From Mucilaginibacter sp. JRF (GTDB taxonomy: Bacteria > Bacteroidota > Bacteroidia > Sphingobacteriales > Sphingobacteriaceae): 64,000 nucleotides of DNA. This document shows positions 1 to 9,189 of this stretch, in pieces; within the stretch, counting starts at the first letter, position 1, and the number at the start of each line of letters is the position of its first letter. Made by a program: the position numbers and the translations under genes. Location of the stretch: the NCBI RefSeq assembly GCF_015223065.1, contig NZ_JADFBY010000004.1:434001-498000 (forward strand), written 5' to 3'. The notes beneath the pieces were generated by a model. It saw only the letters and a list, made by a program, of their open reading frames with translations. It made no database searches and had not been told where the DNA came from.

Positions 1-3000
1 TACATCAATCAGGGTAAAAGCGCCGATGGCATTCCCCGCTTTAAGGAGATGGGCAAGGAATATGGGCTTAACATGAGCGAGCAATCGGCCATGGCCAGCT
101 TTTTTGATTATGATAACGATGGCGACCTGGATATGTATCTCACCGTAAACAACGCCACCGCCACCTATAATCCCAGTATATTTGGCAAGGGTTTTTATCA
201 GCCCGACCGTAAATCGGGGCGATTGTACCGAAATGATCATGATGATAAGCTTAACCACCCGGTATTTACCGATGTTACTGTTGAGGCCGGTGTAACCCGT
301 GATGGTTACGGGCATGGCGCATCAACTGTGGATATTAACAATGATGGTTGGAAGGACATTTACATTTCAAACGATTTTATATCGAGCAATATCCTGTTCA
401 TCAATAACCATGATGGTACGTTTACAGATCGTTCCATGGAATATTTTAAGCACACTGCCTACAACGCCATGGGGCAGGATGTGATCGATATTAACAACGA
501 TGGCCTGCCTGATGTGATAGAACTCGACATGAACCCCGAGGATAACTTCCGTAAAAAGATGATGCTGGGGGCTAACATGTATCAAACCTATCAGAATTTT
601 GATAACTATACCACCCAGTACCAGTATGTACGCAACATACTGCAACTAAACCAGGGGCCACGCTTGGAGAATGGCAAGCCCGGCGCGCCTGTATTTAGCG
701 AGATAGGCTTTTTAAGCGGGATATCGCAAACCGACTGGAGCTGGACACCACTTGTGGCCGATTACAATAACGATGGCTATCGCGATATTATCATCACCAA
801 TGGTTTTCCCAAGGATGTATCTGACCATGATTTTATGGCTTACAGGCAGCGTGCCTACTCAGTAGCCTCGAAAAAGGAACTGCTTGCCCAAATACCACAG
901 ATCAAACTGCATAATTACGCTTATGTAAATAATGGCGACCTCACCTTTAAGGATGTAAGCAAAGATTGGGGTTTCGATGTAAAAAACTTTTCGAGCGGTG
1001 GCGTTTACGCCGATCTGGATAACGATGGCGACCTGGATGTGGTGATCAATAACATGAATGATGAAGCATCGGTTTACCGTAATACTTCACGGGATGATAA
1101 GGAGAAACTGACAGATCAGCATTACCTTAAGATCAGCTTTGTGGGCGACAAATTTAACCTAAATGGCTTGGGCGCTACTGCCGAACTTTATTACGATCAT
1201 GGCAAAACGCAGGTGTATGAGAATACGCCCTACCGTGGTTATGTATCAAGCTTAGAGGGTACAGCGCATTTTGGTTTGGGTAAGATCACCAGGGTCGATT
1301 CAGTAATCATCAAATGGCCGGGCATCAACAAATGCCAAAAGCTGGTTAATATTAAGGCTGATACCAAACTTACCGTAAAACAAGTCGATGCCAGACAAAG
1401 CTTTACCTGGGGCTACAAGCAAACCACGCAGCCTTTATTTAACGAGGTTACCGATTCGCTGGGTATAAAATATGCCAATCAGGATATGGATTTTATCGAT
1501 TTCAACATACAAAAATTGTTGCCGCATAAGTTTTCGGAGTATAGTCCGGCGCTGGCGGTTGGTGATGTTGATGGCAATGGCATTGATGATATGGTTATCG
1601 GCGGTAGCCTGTACAACCCGGCGCAGGTGCTTTTACAGCAAGCCAACGGCAAATTCATACAGAGAGCATTCAGCAAGCAAGCTGCCGATATAAAAAGCAA
1701 TTATAAGGATGAAGGCTTGCTTTTATTTGATGCCGACGGCGATGGCGACCTTGACCTATACGCCAGCAGTGGCGGCTACCACGAAGGCCCGGAAAGCGCG
1801 GCCTATCAGGATAGGTTTTATGTAAACGATGGCAAAGGCAACTTTACTTTAGCTACCAGCGCCCTGCCTGCAAATACCACCAGCAAACTGTGCGTTCGCG
1901 CCTGCGATTATAACCAGGATGGAAAGCCCGATCTGTTTGTATCAGGCCGTGTATCGCCGTGGAATTATCCCAAACCGGTATCGAGTTTTATTTTGCGGAA
2001 CGACAGCCAAAACGGACAGGTGAAATTTACTGATGTTACCAAAGAGGTTGCCCCTGCCCTGCTCAACATTGGCATGGTGTGCGATGCCCTTTTCAGCGAT
2101 TTTAATAACGATAATAAACCCGACCTGATATTGGCCGGTGAGTTTATGCCGGTAACTTTTCTGGCTAACAAAGGCGGTAAATTTGAAAATGTAACCGCCG
2201 CTACCGGCCTCGAAAACAAAACCGGCTGGTGGAATACCATTGTAGCCGGCGATTTCAGGCACACCGGCCGTATGGATTACATTGTGGGTAATGGTGGTAC
2301 CAACACCATCTATCAGGCCAGCGAGCAGTACCCCGTATCCGTTATCGGGAAGGATTTTGATAAGAACGGAGGCTTTGCGGTGATACCCTCTATCTACTTC
2401 CCCGACTCGAACGGGGTAAAACGTGAATACCCAGCCGTTGGGCGCGATGATCTGCTTAAGCAAAACATCAGCTTTAAAAAACGATATACCAATTACCGGT
2501 CGTACGCCACGGCGACCATGGATGAGTTGATCACGCCAGAGCAGCGTGAAGGTGCCATAAAACTTAGCGCTAACACCATGCAATCGTGCTACCTGCGTAA
2601 CGAGGGTAATGGTAAGTTCACCATAATTCCGCTACCGCAAATGGCGCAAATATCGGTACTTAACGGTATGGTGGCCGATGATTTTGACGGCGACGGCAAT
2701 CTTGACGTGGCTATCAATGGCAATGATTACGGCACCGAAGTATCAACCGGGCGATACGATGCGCTGAACGGTTTACTGTTGAAAGGCGATGGCAAAGGCA
2801 ACTTTAAGCCCTTGTCGATACTACAAAGCGGTATATACCTGCCCGGTAACGGCAAGGCGCTTGCCAAGCTGCAAAGCAGCAAGGGTGGTTACTTAGTAGC
2901 CGCTACACAGCACCGGGGCAAGCTACAGGTATTGCAGTTGAACAAACCCACCCGCAACATCAGCGTAAAGCCTGATGATATGAGCGCGAAGATCAGCTAC

Positions 3001-3147
3001 CGTGATGGCAGATCGCAAAAACAGGAATTTTATTATGGTTCGTCGTTCCTGTCGCAATCGGGCAGGTTTTTAACACTCGGTAATAATGTATCGGCGGTTA
3101 CCGTAACCAATAACAAAGGGCAAAGCCGCAACATCGCCTTAAAATAA
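1..3147 (+). CDS. VCBS/FG-GAP repeat protein with ASPIC/UnbV domain (5' partial)
   Basis: The frame is open from base 1 upstream of the first ATG (49), so the gene begins outside the window and at least 1,048 codons are present. The protein carries many FG-GAP/VCBS-type repeats with calcium-loop motifs such as DYDNDGDLD, DINNDGLPD, DLDNDGDLD, DFNNDNKPD and DFDGDGNLD. An ASPIC/UnbV-like stretch lies near residues 380-450 (LNGLGA...HFGLG...IIKWPG). Family members are secreted or outer-membrane-attached beta-propeller proteins of Bacteroidota, often found in SusCD-like nutrient loci. The function here is unknown. It lies 10 nt upstream of a haloperoxidase/PAP2 gene on the same strand, so the two are probably cotranscribed. 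Any signal sequence would be in the missing 5' end. The family call is secure and the role is not. Confidence 0.9.
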   Translation, partial: YINQGKSADGIPRFKEMGKEYGLNMSEQSAMASFFDYDNDGDLDMYLTVNNATATYNPSIFGKGFYQPDRKSGRLYRNDHDDKLNHPVFTDVTVEAGVTRDGYGHGASTVDINNDGWKDIYISNDFISSNILFINNHDGTFTDRSMEYFKHTAYNAMGQDVIDINNDGLPDVIELDMNPEDNFRKKMMLGANMYQTYQNFDNYTTQYQYVRNILQLNQGPRLENGKPGAPVFSEIGFLSGISQTDWSWTPLVADYNNDGYRDIIITNGFPKDVSDHDFMAYRQRAYSVASKKELLAQIPQIKLHNYAYVNNGDLTFKDVSKDWGFDVKNFSSGGVYADLDNDGDLDVVINNMNDEASVYRNTSRDDKEKLTDQHYLKISFVGDKFNLNGLGATAELYYDHGKTQVYENTPYRGYVSSLEGTAHFGLGKITRVDSVIIKWPGINKCQKLVNIKADTKLTVKQVDARQSFTWGYKQTTQPLFNEVTDSLGIKYANQDMDFIDFNIQKLLPHKFSEYSPALAVGDVDGNGIDDMVIGGSLYNPAQVLLQQANGKFIQRAFSKQAADIKSNYKDEGLLLFDADGDGDLDLYASSGGYHEGPESAAYQDRFYVNDGKGNFTLATSALPANTTSKLCVRACDYNQDGKPDLFVSGRVSPWNYPKPVSSFILRNDSQNGQVKFTDVTKEVAPALLNIGMVCDALFSDFNNDNKPDLILAGEFMPVTFLANKGGKFENVTAATGLENKTGWWNTIVAGDFRHTGRMDYIVGNGGTNTIYQASEQYPVSVIGKDFDKNGGFAVIPSIYFPDSNGVKREYPAVGRDDLLKQNISFKKRYTNYRSYATATMDELITPEQREGAIKLSANTMQSCYLRNEGNGKFTIIPLPQMAQISVLNGMVADDFDGDGNLDVAINGNDYGTEVSTGRYDALNGLLLKGDGKGNFKPLSILQSGIYLPGNGKALAKLQSSKGGYLVAATQHRGKLQVLQLNKPTRNISVKPDDMSAKISYRDGRSQKQEFYYGSSFLSQSGRFLTLGNNVSAVTVTNNKGQSRNIALK

Positions 3148-3157
3148 TTCTATATCT

Positions 3158-4486
3158 ATGAAGATCATTAAAACCTTAACCGTTTTATTAATTGCCGCTA
3201 CCTGCCTTTATGCATGCCGGGAGGAAAAAAAGGCATCCACCACTAAAATTAACGATGCCGATGTTGTGCATCAAAACGAAGATAAACTAACACAGCTAAT
3301 TATTTACGATGTGTTTACGCCACCCGTGGCCAGCAGGATATATGCCTATGCCTCTTTAGCATCATACGAAGCTATACGTTTTGAGCAGCCCGATTACTTA
3401 TCTCTTGCGGCGCAGTTACAGGGCTTTGGTGCCATACCCGAGCCCGAAAAGGGCAAAACTTACAACTTTACCCTTGCCGCTACACAGGCTTTTTTCACCG
3501 TGGCCCGCAAGGTTACTTTTTCGGTGGATTCGCTGAAGGGTTATGAGGATGGTTTGCATGCGCGTTTTAAGGGCACGATGGATGATTCGACCTATGCCCG
3601 CTCCATTGCCTTTGGCGATACCGTGGCCAAAGTAATTATTAAGCGGTTGGTTAAGGATAATTACCTGCAAACACGTGGTAAGCCCAAATTTTTGGGCAGC
3701 CAGGCACCCGGTAAATGGCGCCCCACCCCGCCCGATTATCTGGATGGTGTGGAATATTGCTGGGGCACCATGAAAACCTTTGTGCTCGATTCATCAAACC
3801 GTGTGGGCATCCCACCACCGCCACCTTATAGTGAGGATAAGAACAGTGCCTATTTTAAGCAGAACATGGAGGTGTACGAGATCAGCAAAAAACTGACTGA
3901 TGAACAAAAGGATATTGCCCGCTACTGGGATGATAACCCCTTTGTGCTGGAACATGCCGGGCACATGACCTTTGCCAACAAAAAGATAACTCCTGGTGGG
4001 CACTGGATAGGCATTACCGCCATTGCCTGCAAGCAAACCAAGGCCGACGCGGTAAGATCGGCACAGGCTTACGCGCTTACCTCGCTGGGTATGTATGATG
4101 CCTTTATTTGCTGCTGGAATACCAAATACGAAACCAATTACGTGCGCCCGGTAACGGTTATAAACGATAAGATAGATGCTGAATGGACATCGCGCCTGCA
4201 AACTCCGCCCTTCCCGGAATACCCGAGCGGGCACAGCACCATTACCCGTGCCGCGGCGGTAATGCTTACCCATGTATTTGGCGATAACTTCGCCTTTCAG
4301 GATACCAGCGACCTGCGCTACATTGGCATGAAACGTAACTTTAAATCATTTGTGCAGGCGGCTGATGAAGCCTCCATCAGTAGGTTTTACGGTGGCATCC
4401 ATTATAAAAACAGTGTAGATCAGGGTGCTATTCAGGGTAGAAAAGTAAGCGAGTACATTATCTCTAAATTGAAATTGAAAAAGTAG
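3158..4486 (+). CDS. vanadium-dependent haloperoxidase / PAP2-fold phosphatase lipoprotein
   Basis: A protein of 442 aa with a lipoprotein-type signal (hydrophobic run ending LYAC, Cys20). All three vanadate/phosphate-binding motifs of the PAP2/haloperoxidase superfamily are intact: K323-X6-R330-P, P356-S-G-H359 and S408-R409-X5-H415. The long all-helical N-terminal part and the spacing fit the bacterial vanadium haloperoxidase-like group better than short membrane PAP2 phosphatases. Family chemistry is either peroxide-dependent halide oxidation or phosphomonoester hydrolysis; the sequence alone does not decide which. It is predicted to be anchored in the periplasm or outer membrane. It follows the VCBS gene by 10 nt and ends in a strong bidirectional terminator. 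Confidence 0.86.
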   Translation: MKIIKTLTVLLIAATCLYACREEKKASTTKINDADVVHQNEDKLTQLIIYDVFTPPVASRIYAYASLASYEAIRFEQPDYLSLAAQLQGFGAIPEPEKGKTYNFTLAATQAFFTVARKVTFSVDSLKGYEDGLHARFKGTMDDSTYARSIAFGDTVAKVIIKRLVKDNYLQTRGKPKFLGSQAPGKWRPTPPDYLDGVEYCWGTMKTFVLDSSNRVGIPPPPPYSEDKNSAYFKQNMEVYEISKKLTDEQKDIARYWDDNPFVLEHAGHMTFANKKITPGGHWIGITAIACKQTKADAVRSAQAYALTSLGMYDAFICCWNTKYETNYVRPVTVINDKIDAEWTSRLQTPPFPEYPSGHSTITRAAAVMLTHVFGDNFAFQDTSDLRYIGMKRNFKSFVQAADEASISRFYGGIHYKNSVDQGAIQGRKVSEYIISKLKLKK

Positions 4487-4505
4487 CGGCTTATCATCCA
4501 TCCAT

Positions 4506-4543
4506 AAAAAAACTCCCTTACCGTTATGGCAAGGGAGTTTTTT
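4506..4543. terminator. bidirectional intrinsic terminator
   Basis: A-rich left flank, stem arms ACTCCCTT / AAGGGAGT, a short loop and a T-tract on the right. The symmetry means it can end both the haloperoxidase transcript (+) and the convergent pruA transcript (-), which stops 20 nt further on. Confidence 0.85.
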
Positions 4544-4562
4544 ATTTTATCAGGATGTATGG

Positions 4563-6191
4563 TTATCCCAGGAATGGGTAACGGTAATCCTTCGGTGGAT
4601 CAAATGTTTCTTTAATAGTGCGTGGAGATACCCAGCGCAGCAGGTTGATCATTGAACCGGCCTTATCATTAGTACCCGAACCGCGGGCACCGCCAAATGG
4701 CTGCTGGCCAACTACGGCACCGGTAGGCTTGTCGTTAATGTAGAAGTTACCGGCAGCGTTACGCAGGCGTTGTGTAGCTTGCGCTACGGCATACCTATCC
4801 TGCGCTATGATTGAACCTGTTAAGGCGTATATCGAAGTGGTATCAACCACATTCAGTATCTCATCGAACTTATCATCCTCGTATACATAAACGGTAAGTA
4901 CCGGGCCAAACAATTCCTCGCACATGGTTTCATAATGCGGATCGTTTACACGCAGTACGGTAGGCTCAACAAACCAGCCTTTTGATTTATCGTGACCACC
5001 ACCGGCTACCAGCTCAACACCGGCATCGGCCTTAGCGGCATCAATGTATTTGGCCAACTTATCAAATGATGCTTCGGTGATAACAGCGTTAACAAAGTTG
5101 CTGAAATCTTCAACCGGGCCCATTTTGATAGAGGCCAGATCGCGCTGCACGTTTTCTTTTACAGCAGGCCATAACGAGGCCGGGATGTAAGCACGTGAAG
5201 CGGCCGAACATTTTTGCCCCTGATACTCGAACGCGCCGCGTACAAGGGCGGTGCTTACCACCTGCGCATCAGCGCTGGCGTGGGCAAGCACAAAATCCTT
5301 ACCACCGGTTTCGCCAACTATGCGTGGGTAGGTTTTGTATTTGTGAATGTTGGTACCAATTATTTGCCAGATGTGCTGGAACACCGCGGTTGAACCGGTG
5401 AAGTGTATACCCGCGAAATCAGGGTGATTGAAGATAACATCACCCGCTACAGGGCCATCAACATAAATAAGGTTGATAACACCGGCAGGTAAGCCAGCTT
5501 CAATAAATATTTTCATGATCACGTTGGCCGCGAAAATTTGCGGATAGGCAGGCTTCCAAACCACAACGTTACCCATCATGGCGGCGCTTGCAGGCAGGTT
5601 ACCGGCAATAGCGGTAAAGTTAAATGGCGTTAAGGCGAATACAAAACCCTCTAACGGGCGTTGCTCAACCCTGTTCCAGATACCTTTTGGCGATACCGGT
5701 GGCTGCTGACCGTATATCTCGGTCATGTACTCTACGTTAAAGCGTAAAAAGTCGGCAAACTCGCAGGCGGCGTCAATTTCGGCCTGGTAGGCGTTTTTTG
5801 ACTGGCCCAGCATAGTAGCGGCATTAATTTTAGCACGGTACGGACCGGAGATCAGATCGGCAGCTTTTAAAAATATGGCGGCACGCTGCTCCCAGGCCAG
5901 GTTTTCCCAATTGGCCTTAGCGGCAAGGGCGGCATCAATGGCGGCGGTTACATGGCTGGCGTCACCTTCGTGAAACGTAGCCAGCAGGTGCTGATGATCA
6001 TGCGGTGGGCGCACTTCAAGGGTTTTACCGGTGCGTACTTCCTGGGCACCTATGTACATGGGTATGTCGGCCACAACGGCGCGTGCCTCTTTAAGCGCAG
6101 CTTCTAACGAAACACGCTCAGCACTGCCCGGAGCGTAATTTAATACGGGCTCGTTCTGCGGCTTAGGGACGTTAAAAAATCCTTTAAGCAT
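4563..6191 (-). CDS. pruA: L-glutamate gamma-semialdehyde (1-pyrroline-5-carboxylate) dehydrogenase
   Basis: A 542-aa aldehyde dehydrogenase of the stand-alone P5CDH type. It oxidises glutamate semialdehyde to glutamate with NAD+ as the second step of proline breakdown, in the cytoplasm. The general base Glu294 lies in VGETGGK and the catalytic Cys328 in YQGQKCSAASR. The ALTPFNF and HFTGST segments and the C-terminal QPFGGARGSGTNDKAG motif are typical of P5CDH. Length matches the monofunctional Bacteroidota and eukaryote-like enzymes rather than the PutA fusion. No proline dehydrogenase gene is adjacent, so putA-type partner activity must be encoded elsewhere. Monocistronic, convergent with the haloperoxidase gene. 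Confidence 0.94.
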   Translation of the reverse strand: MLKGFFNVPKPQNEPVLNYAPGSAERVSLEAALKEARAVVADIPMYIGAQEVRTGKTLEVRPPHDHQHLLATFHEGDASHVTAAIDAALAAKANWENLAWEQRAAIFLKAADLISGPYRAKINAATMLGQSKNAYQAEIDAACEFADFLRFNVEYMTEIYGQQPPVSPKGIWNRVEQRPLEGFVFALTPFNFTAIAGNLPASAAMMGNVVVWKPAYPQIFAANVIMKIFIEAGLPAGVINLIYVDGPVAGDVIFNHPDFAGIHFTGSTAVFQHIWQIIGTNIHKYKTYPRIVGETGGKDFVLAHASADAQVVSTALVRGAFEYQGQKCSAASRAYIPASLWPAVKENVQRDLASIKMGPVEDFSNFVNAVITEASFDKLAKYIDAAKADAGVELVAGGGHDKSKGWFVEPTVLRVNDPHYETMCEELFGPVLTVYVYEDDKFDEILNVVDTTSIYALTGSIIAQDRYAVAQATQRLRNAAGNFYINDKPTGAVVGQQPFGGARGSGTNDKAGSMINLLRWVSPRTIKETFDPPKDYRYPFLG

Positions 6192-6385
6192 AATTTTATG
6201 TGAGTCAAATTAATATGCGGCTAAGATACGGGTTAATGTTTAGATGTGGTAATTGAAGGGTGACGGTAATGTAAAAATGTGGTACGCAATACCAGCATAC
6301 AACCATCACTAAATTGTTAAAAACGTTAAATAACAAACCAATATGGCTTAAACAGGTTATATTTAGCAGCTAACTACTTATAACT

Positions 6386-7072
6386 ATGAAACTGTACTGC
6401 CTTGCCCTTACTTTTATACTATCTATAGCCACCATGGCAGCAAACGCCCAAAACAAATTAAAGGGCACTGTTTACGAGGGCAGCGGCAGCACCCGTATAT
6501 CCGATGTGTTTGTGCACGACCTCACCAACAAGCAAATGACGCTGACCGACAAGAACGGCAATTTTGAGATACAGGCCGCGCCCGGCCACATGGTAGTATT
6601 CAGCGCGCCTACCTACGGCGCCGATACGGTTTATATTACCGATCTGTCAAACAAAAAGATACGCCTTAGTCCGCAAGGCATTCAACTAAATACGGTAAAT
6701 ATATCAAGCACCCGCAAAACCTTTGACCCGCAAACGGAATACCCGGAGGTTTACGAGAAAAGTAAGGTATATGCCCTCTCGCCATCTACATGGTTTAGTC
6801 GTGAAGGCCGTAACGCTCGCCGACTTAAAAAGTACTTTAAACGTGAAGTACAGGAGCGCGAGATAGATCAAGCTTTTAATCCCAGATTTGTGAGCACAGT
6901 GGTACCGCTTAAGGGCGAGGATCTGGAAAACTTCATGACCCTCTATCGCCCTAAATATGACGATATAAAAAGCGGCGATCAGCAATCGCTCACCGTTTAT
7001 ATTAACGATGCCTACAAAAAATATCAGGCTTTGCCACCCGAAAAACGTAGTCCTCAAAGCCTGGAGCAGTAA
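6386..7072 (+). CDS. secreted carboxypeptidase-regulatory-like (beta-sandwich) domain protein
   Basis: A protein of 228 aa with a clear signal peptide (hydrophobic core, ending ANAQ near residue 22). Residues about 25-105 resemble the CarboxypepD_reg-like fold common at the N-termini of Bacteroidota outer-membrane proteins (LKGTVYEGSG..., DKNGNFEIQA, VVFSAPTYG). The rest is charged and helical with no recognised catalytic motif. It is probably a periplasmic or surface protein of unknown function. It stands alone between divergent pruA and the downstream phosphatase gene. The region before it carries TATATTTA, a near match to the -7 box, about 20 nt upstream of the start. Confidence 0.72.
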   Translation: MKLYCLALTFILSIATMAANAQNKLKGTVYEGSGSTRISDVFVHDLTNKQMTLTDKNGNFEIQAAPGHMVVFSAPTYGADTVYITDLSNKKIRLSPQGIQLNTVNISSTRKTFDPQTEYPEVYEKSKVYALSPSTWFSREGRNARRLKKYFKREVQEREIDQAFNPRFVSTVVPLKGEDLENFMTLYRPKYDDIKSGDQQSLTVYINDAYKKYQALPPEKRSPQSLEQ

Positions 7073-7232
7073 AAGCAGAATGCATTACACAGATCATTTA
7101 AATATGATTTTGGTATAACGTTTTACCTGAAATTCAATGTCATACTTCAGTATTTTAATGTACTTATTGTAGCCCTAACACTATGAAGTAACCCCTAAAA
7201 GTTGCACATTTGCGCTTTGCCCTTTGTAACTG

Positions 7233-8522
7233 ATGGACTACTTTATAATAGATTTTGACAGCACCTTTACCCAGGTTGAAGCCCTTGACGAACTTGCCCG
7301 CATATCGCTAAAATCGCACCCGGACAGGGAGAGCATTTATGAGCAGATAGAGGGATTAACCAACCTGGCCATGGAAGGTAAGCTATCATTCAGTGAGAGT
7401 TTACAGCGCCGTGTACAGTTGCTGCAAGCTAACCGTGATCATCTTAAGCTGTTGGTAAGCCATCTTAAAAAGAAGGTATCGCGCTCGTTCTCGCGCAATA
7501 CGGTGTTCTTCAAAAACCATTCGGATGGTGTGCTGATCGTGTCAGGTGGTTTTAAGGAATTTATTACTCCGGTAGTTACCGAATACCACATTAAAAAGGA
7601 AAATATTTACGCCAACACCTTTGTGTTTGATGATGAGGGCAACATTATTGGCTACGACCGTGAGAATCCCCTATCAAAAGAAGGCGGTAAGGTTATACTG
7701 CTTAAAGAGCTTAATCTGCCCGGCGATATTTATGGTATTGGCGATGGTTACTCTGATTTCCAGCTGAAGGAATCGGGACTGATCAAAAAGTTCTTCGCCT
7801 TTACCGAGAATATCGAACGTAAATCGGTAGCCGAAAAAGCCGACCATATTACTCCAAGCTTTGATGAGTTTTTATACATCAACAAGCTGCCACGTGCTAT
7901 ATCATACCCTAAAAACAGGATAAAATGTTTGGTTGTGGGTAATGTTGATGAGGAGGCGCTGGCTCAACTAAAAAGAGAGGGTTACAACATACGTCATAAG
8001 GATACCATTGAGGAAAGCTATTTGCAGGAAGCCGGTGTATTGCTTTGCAGCGAGGACACCCAACCTACGCCCGAGCAACTGCACAATGCGGGCAGATTAA
8101 AGGTGATCGGCATTTTTGGTAAGGTACAAAGCCGCAAGCTTGCCGAGGTAGCCTGCGAGAACGGCATCATCATATTTGATGATCCGAAGCATAATCCGCG
8201 TAATGATGACTTTATCCCGAAAAGGGTGATAGCCTTTATGAACGAGGGTAAAACGCACACCAGCTGCAACTTCCCTGATCTGCAACCGCCGCGTGTAAGT
8301 AATGCCCACAGGCTGATACATATCCACAAAAACGTACCGGGTATACTGGCGCAGATAAATGATGTTTTTGCCCGCCACAACATCAACATAGTAGGCGAAT
8401 TCCTGGTAACCAACACCCAGATAGGCTACGTAATTACCGACGTAAATACCGGTTACGACCCACAGGTACTAAACGAACTGAAAGCCATTGAGCAGACGAT
8501 AAAGTTCAGATTGCTTTATTAG
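7233..8522 (+). CDS. SerB-like HAD phosphatase fused to a SerA remnant and ACT domain
   Basis: A 429-aa fusion. Residues 1-215 are a HAD-IB phosphoserine-phosphatase-like domain: nucleophile and acid D7-F-D9-S-T, VSGG(F) at 103-107, Lys153 and G-D171-G-Y-S-D175 are all present. Residues about 228-325 resemble the first, substrate-binding part of 3-phosphoglycerate dehydrogenase (LKVIG, the GIIIFDDP and HNPRN turn). Residues about 328-429 match the SerA linker plus ACT domain (NFPDLQPP, RLIHIHKNVPGIL, GYVITDV, end RLLY). The whole NAD-binding domain that normally lies between these parts of SerA is absent, with no frameshift. It is probably a phosphoserine phosphatase with a serine-sensing regulatory tail; dehydrogenase activity is not expected. 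ATG at 7233 fits the HAD start. Confidence 0.82.
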   Translation: MDYFIIDFDSTFTQVEALDELARISLKSHPDRESIYEQIEGLTNLAMEGKLSFSESLQRRVQLLQANRDHLKLLVSHLKKKVSRSFSRNTVFFKNHSDGVLIVSGGFKEFITPVVTEYHIKKENIYANTFVFDDEGNIIGYDRENPLSKEGGKVILLKELNLPGDIYGIGDGYSDFQLKESGLIKKFFAFTENIERKSVAEKADHITPSFDEFLYINKLPRAISYPKNRIKCLVVGNVDEEALAQLKREGYNIRHKDTIEESYLQEAGVLLCSEDTQPTPEQLHNAGRLKVIGIFGKVQSRKLAEVACENGIIIFDDPKHNPRNDDFIPKRVIAFMNEGKTHTSCNFPDLQPPRVSNAHRLIHIHKNVPGILAQINDVFARHNINIVGEFLVTNTQIGYVITDVNTGYDPQVLNELKAIEQTIKFRLLY

Positions 8523-8524
8523 GG

Positions 8525-8643
8525 GTTCATGGTTCATAGTTGATGGTTCATGGTAAAGATTATTTGCTATGAATAAATAGTTGATAGTACACAAGAAGCT
8601 ATCCGGCTATGAACCATGATCTATGAACCATCAACCATGAACC
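8525..8643. repeat. inverted pair of GGTTCATGG-type short-word repeats
   Basis: Left arm 8525-8553 is built from the words GGTTCATGG, TTCATAG and TTGATGG. The right arm 8607-8643 contains the same words on the opposite strand. Together they can fold into a long imperfect hairpin that fills the gap between two convergent genes, so it may also stop transcription. The same style of word-permuted repeat occurs at 51074-51168, 60791-60819 and 61171-61202. Confidence 0.75.
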
Positions 8644-8645
8644 AC

Positions 8646-9122
8646 TCAATGCCCCTCCACAAATGGCACTACCAGCACCGGTACGGTGGCGCGGCGCATT
8701 ACGCCTTCGGCTACATCGCCCATCAGGAACCTGTCGAGGCCGGAGCGTTTATGGGTGCCGATAACAATCAGATCGGCATGAAACTCTTTGGCGCATTGCA
8801 AAATACCATCGGCTGTTGAGCCATATTCGCTAAAGTAGGTTACCTGTAAATCGGCCGCCATTTCATTCACCGTGCGGCGAATAAGTTTCTCTGAATTATC
8901 AGATTGCGCGCTGATCAGGTCTATCTCCTCGGGGCCGCCAACATTGGTAAGGGGCACGCCCAGCATATTGTCTGATGTATCTAAAGGGGTAACAACCGGC
9001 TCAATAATATTTACCACACCTACGGCCGCGCTAAATTGCCGGGCCATATCAAAACCATACTTAGCCGCGTGTTCGGCATATTTACTATCGTCAATTCCTA
9101 TAATTACTTTCTTGATCTGCAT
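8646..9122 (-). CDS. universal stress protein (UspA family)
   Basis: A single-domain Usp of 158 aa. The N-terminal strand VIIGIDDSKYA and the C-terminal VIGTHKRSG...VLVVP block are characteristic. The usual ATP-binding signature G-2x-G-9x-G-S/T is only partly kept: Gly122 is present, but the second Gly is Lys125 and Gly135 is followed by Asp136 instead of Ser/Thr, so ATP binding is doubtful. Family members are cytoplasmic stress-response dimers of mostly unknown biochemistry. It is downstream of the CLC gene on the same strand with a 67-nt gap and may be read with it; a possible independent -7 box (CAAAATTA at 9185-9192, read on the minus strand) overlaps the end of that gene. Confidence 0.9.
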   Translation of the reverse strand: MQIKKVIIGIDDSKYAEHAAKYGFDMARQFSAAVGVVNIIEPVVTPLDTSDNMLGVPLTNVGGPEEIDLISAQSDNSEKLIRRTVNEMAADLQVTYFSEYGSTADGILQCAKEFHADLIVIGTHKRSGLDRFLMGDVAEGVMRRATVPVLVVPFVEGH

Positions 9123-9189
9123 GGCTATTTTGGGTTGATAATGTTGATAACAATCAATAACCGCAAAAGTGTTTTATGCCGATGCAAAA

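Noticed and set aside
1942..2583. 213-aa minus-strand frame within the VCBS gene
   Set aside because: Antisense shadow of the repeat-rich gene; no motif, and composition follows the sense codons.
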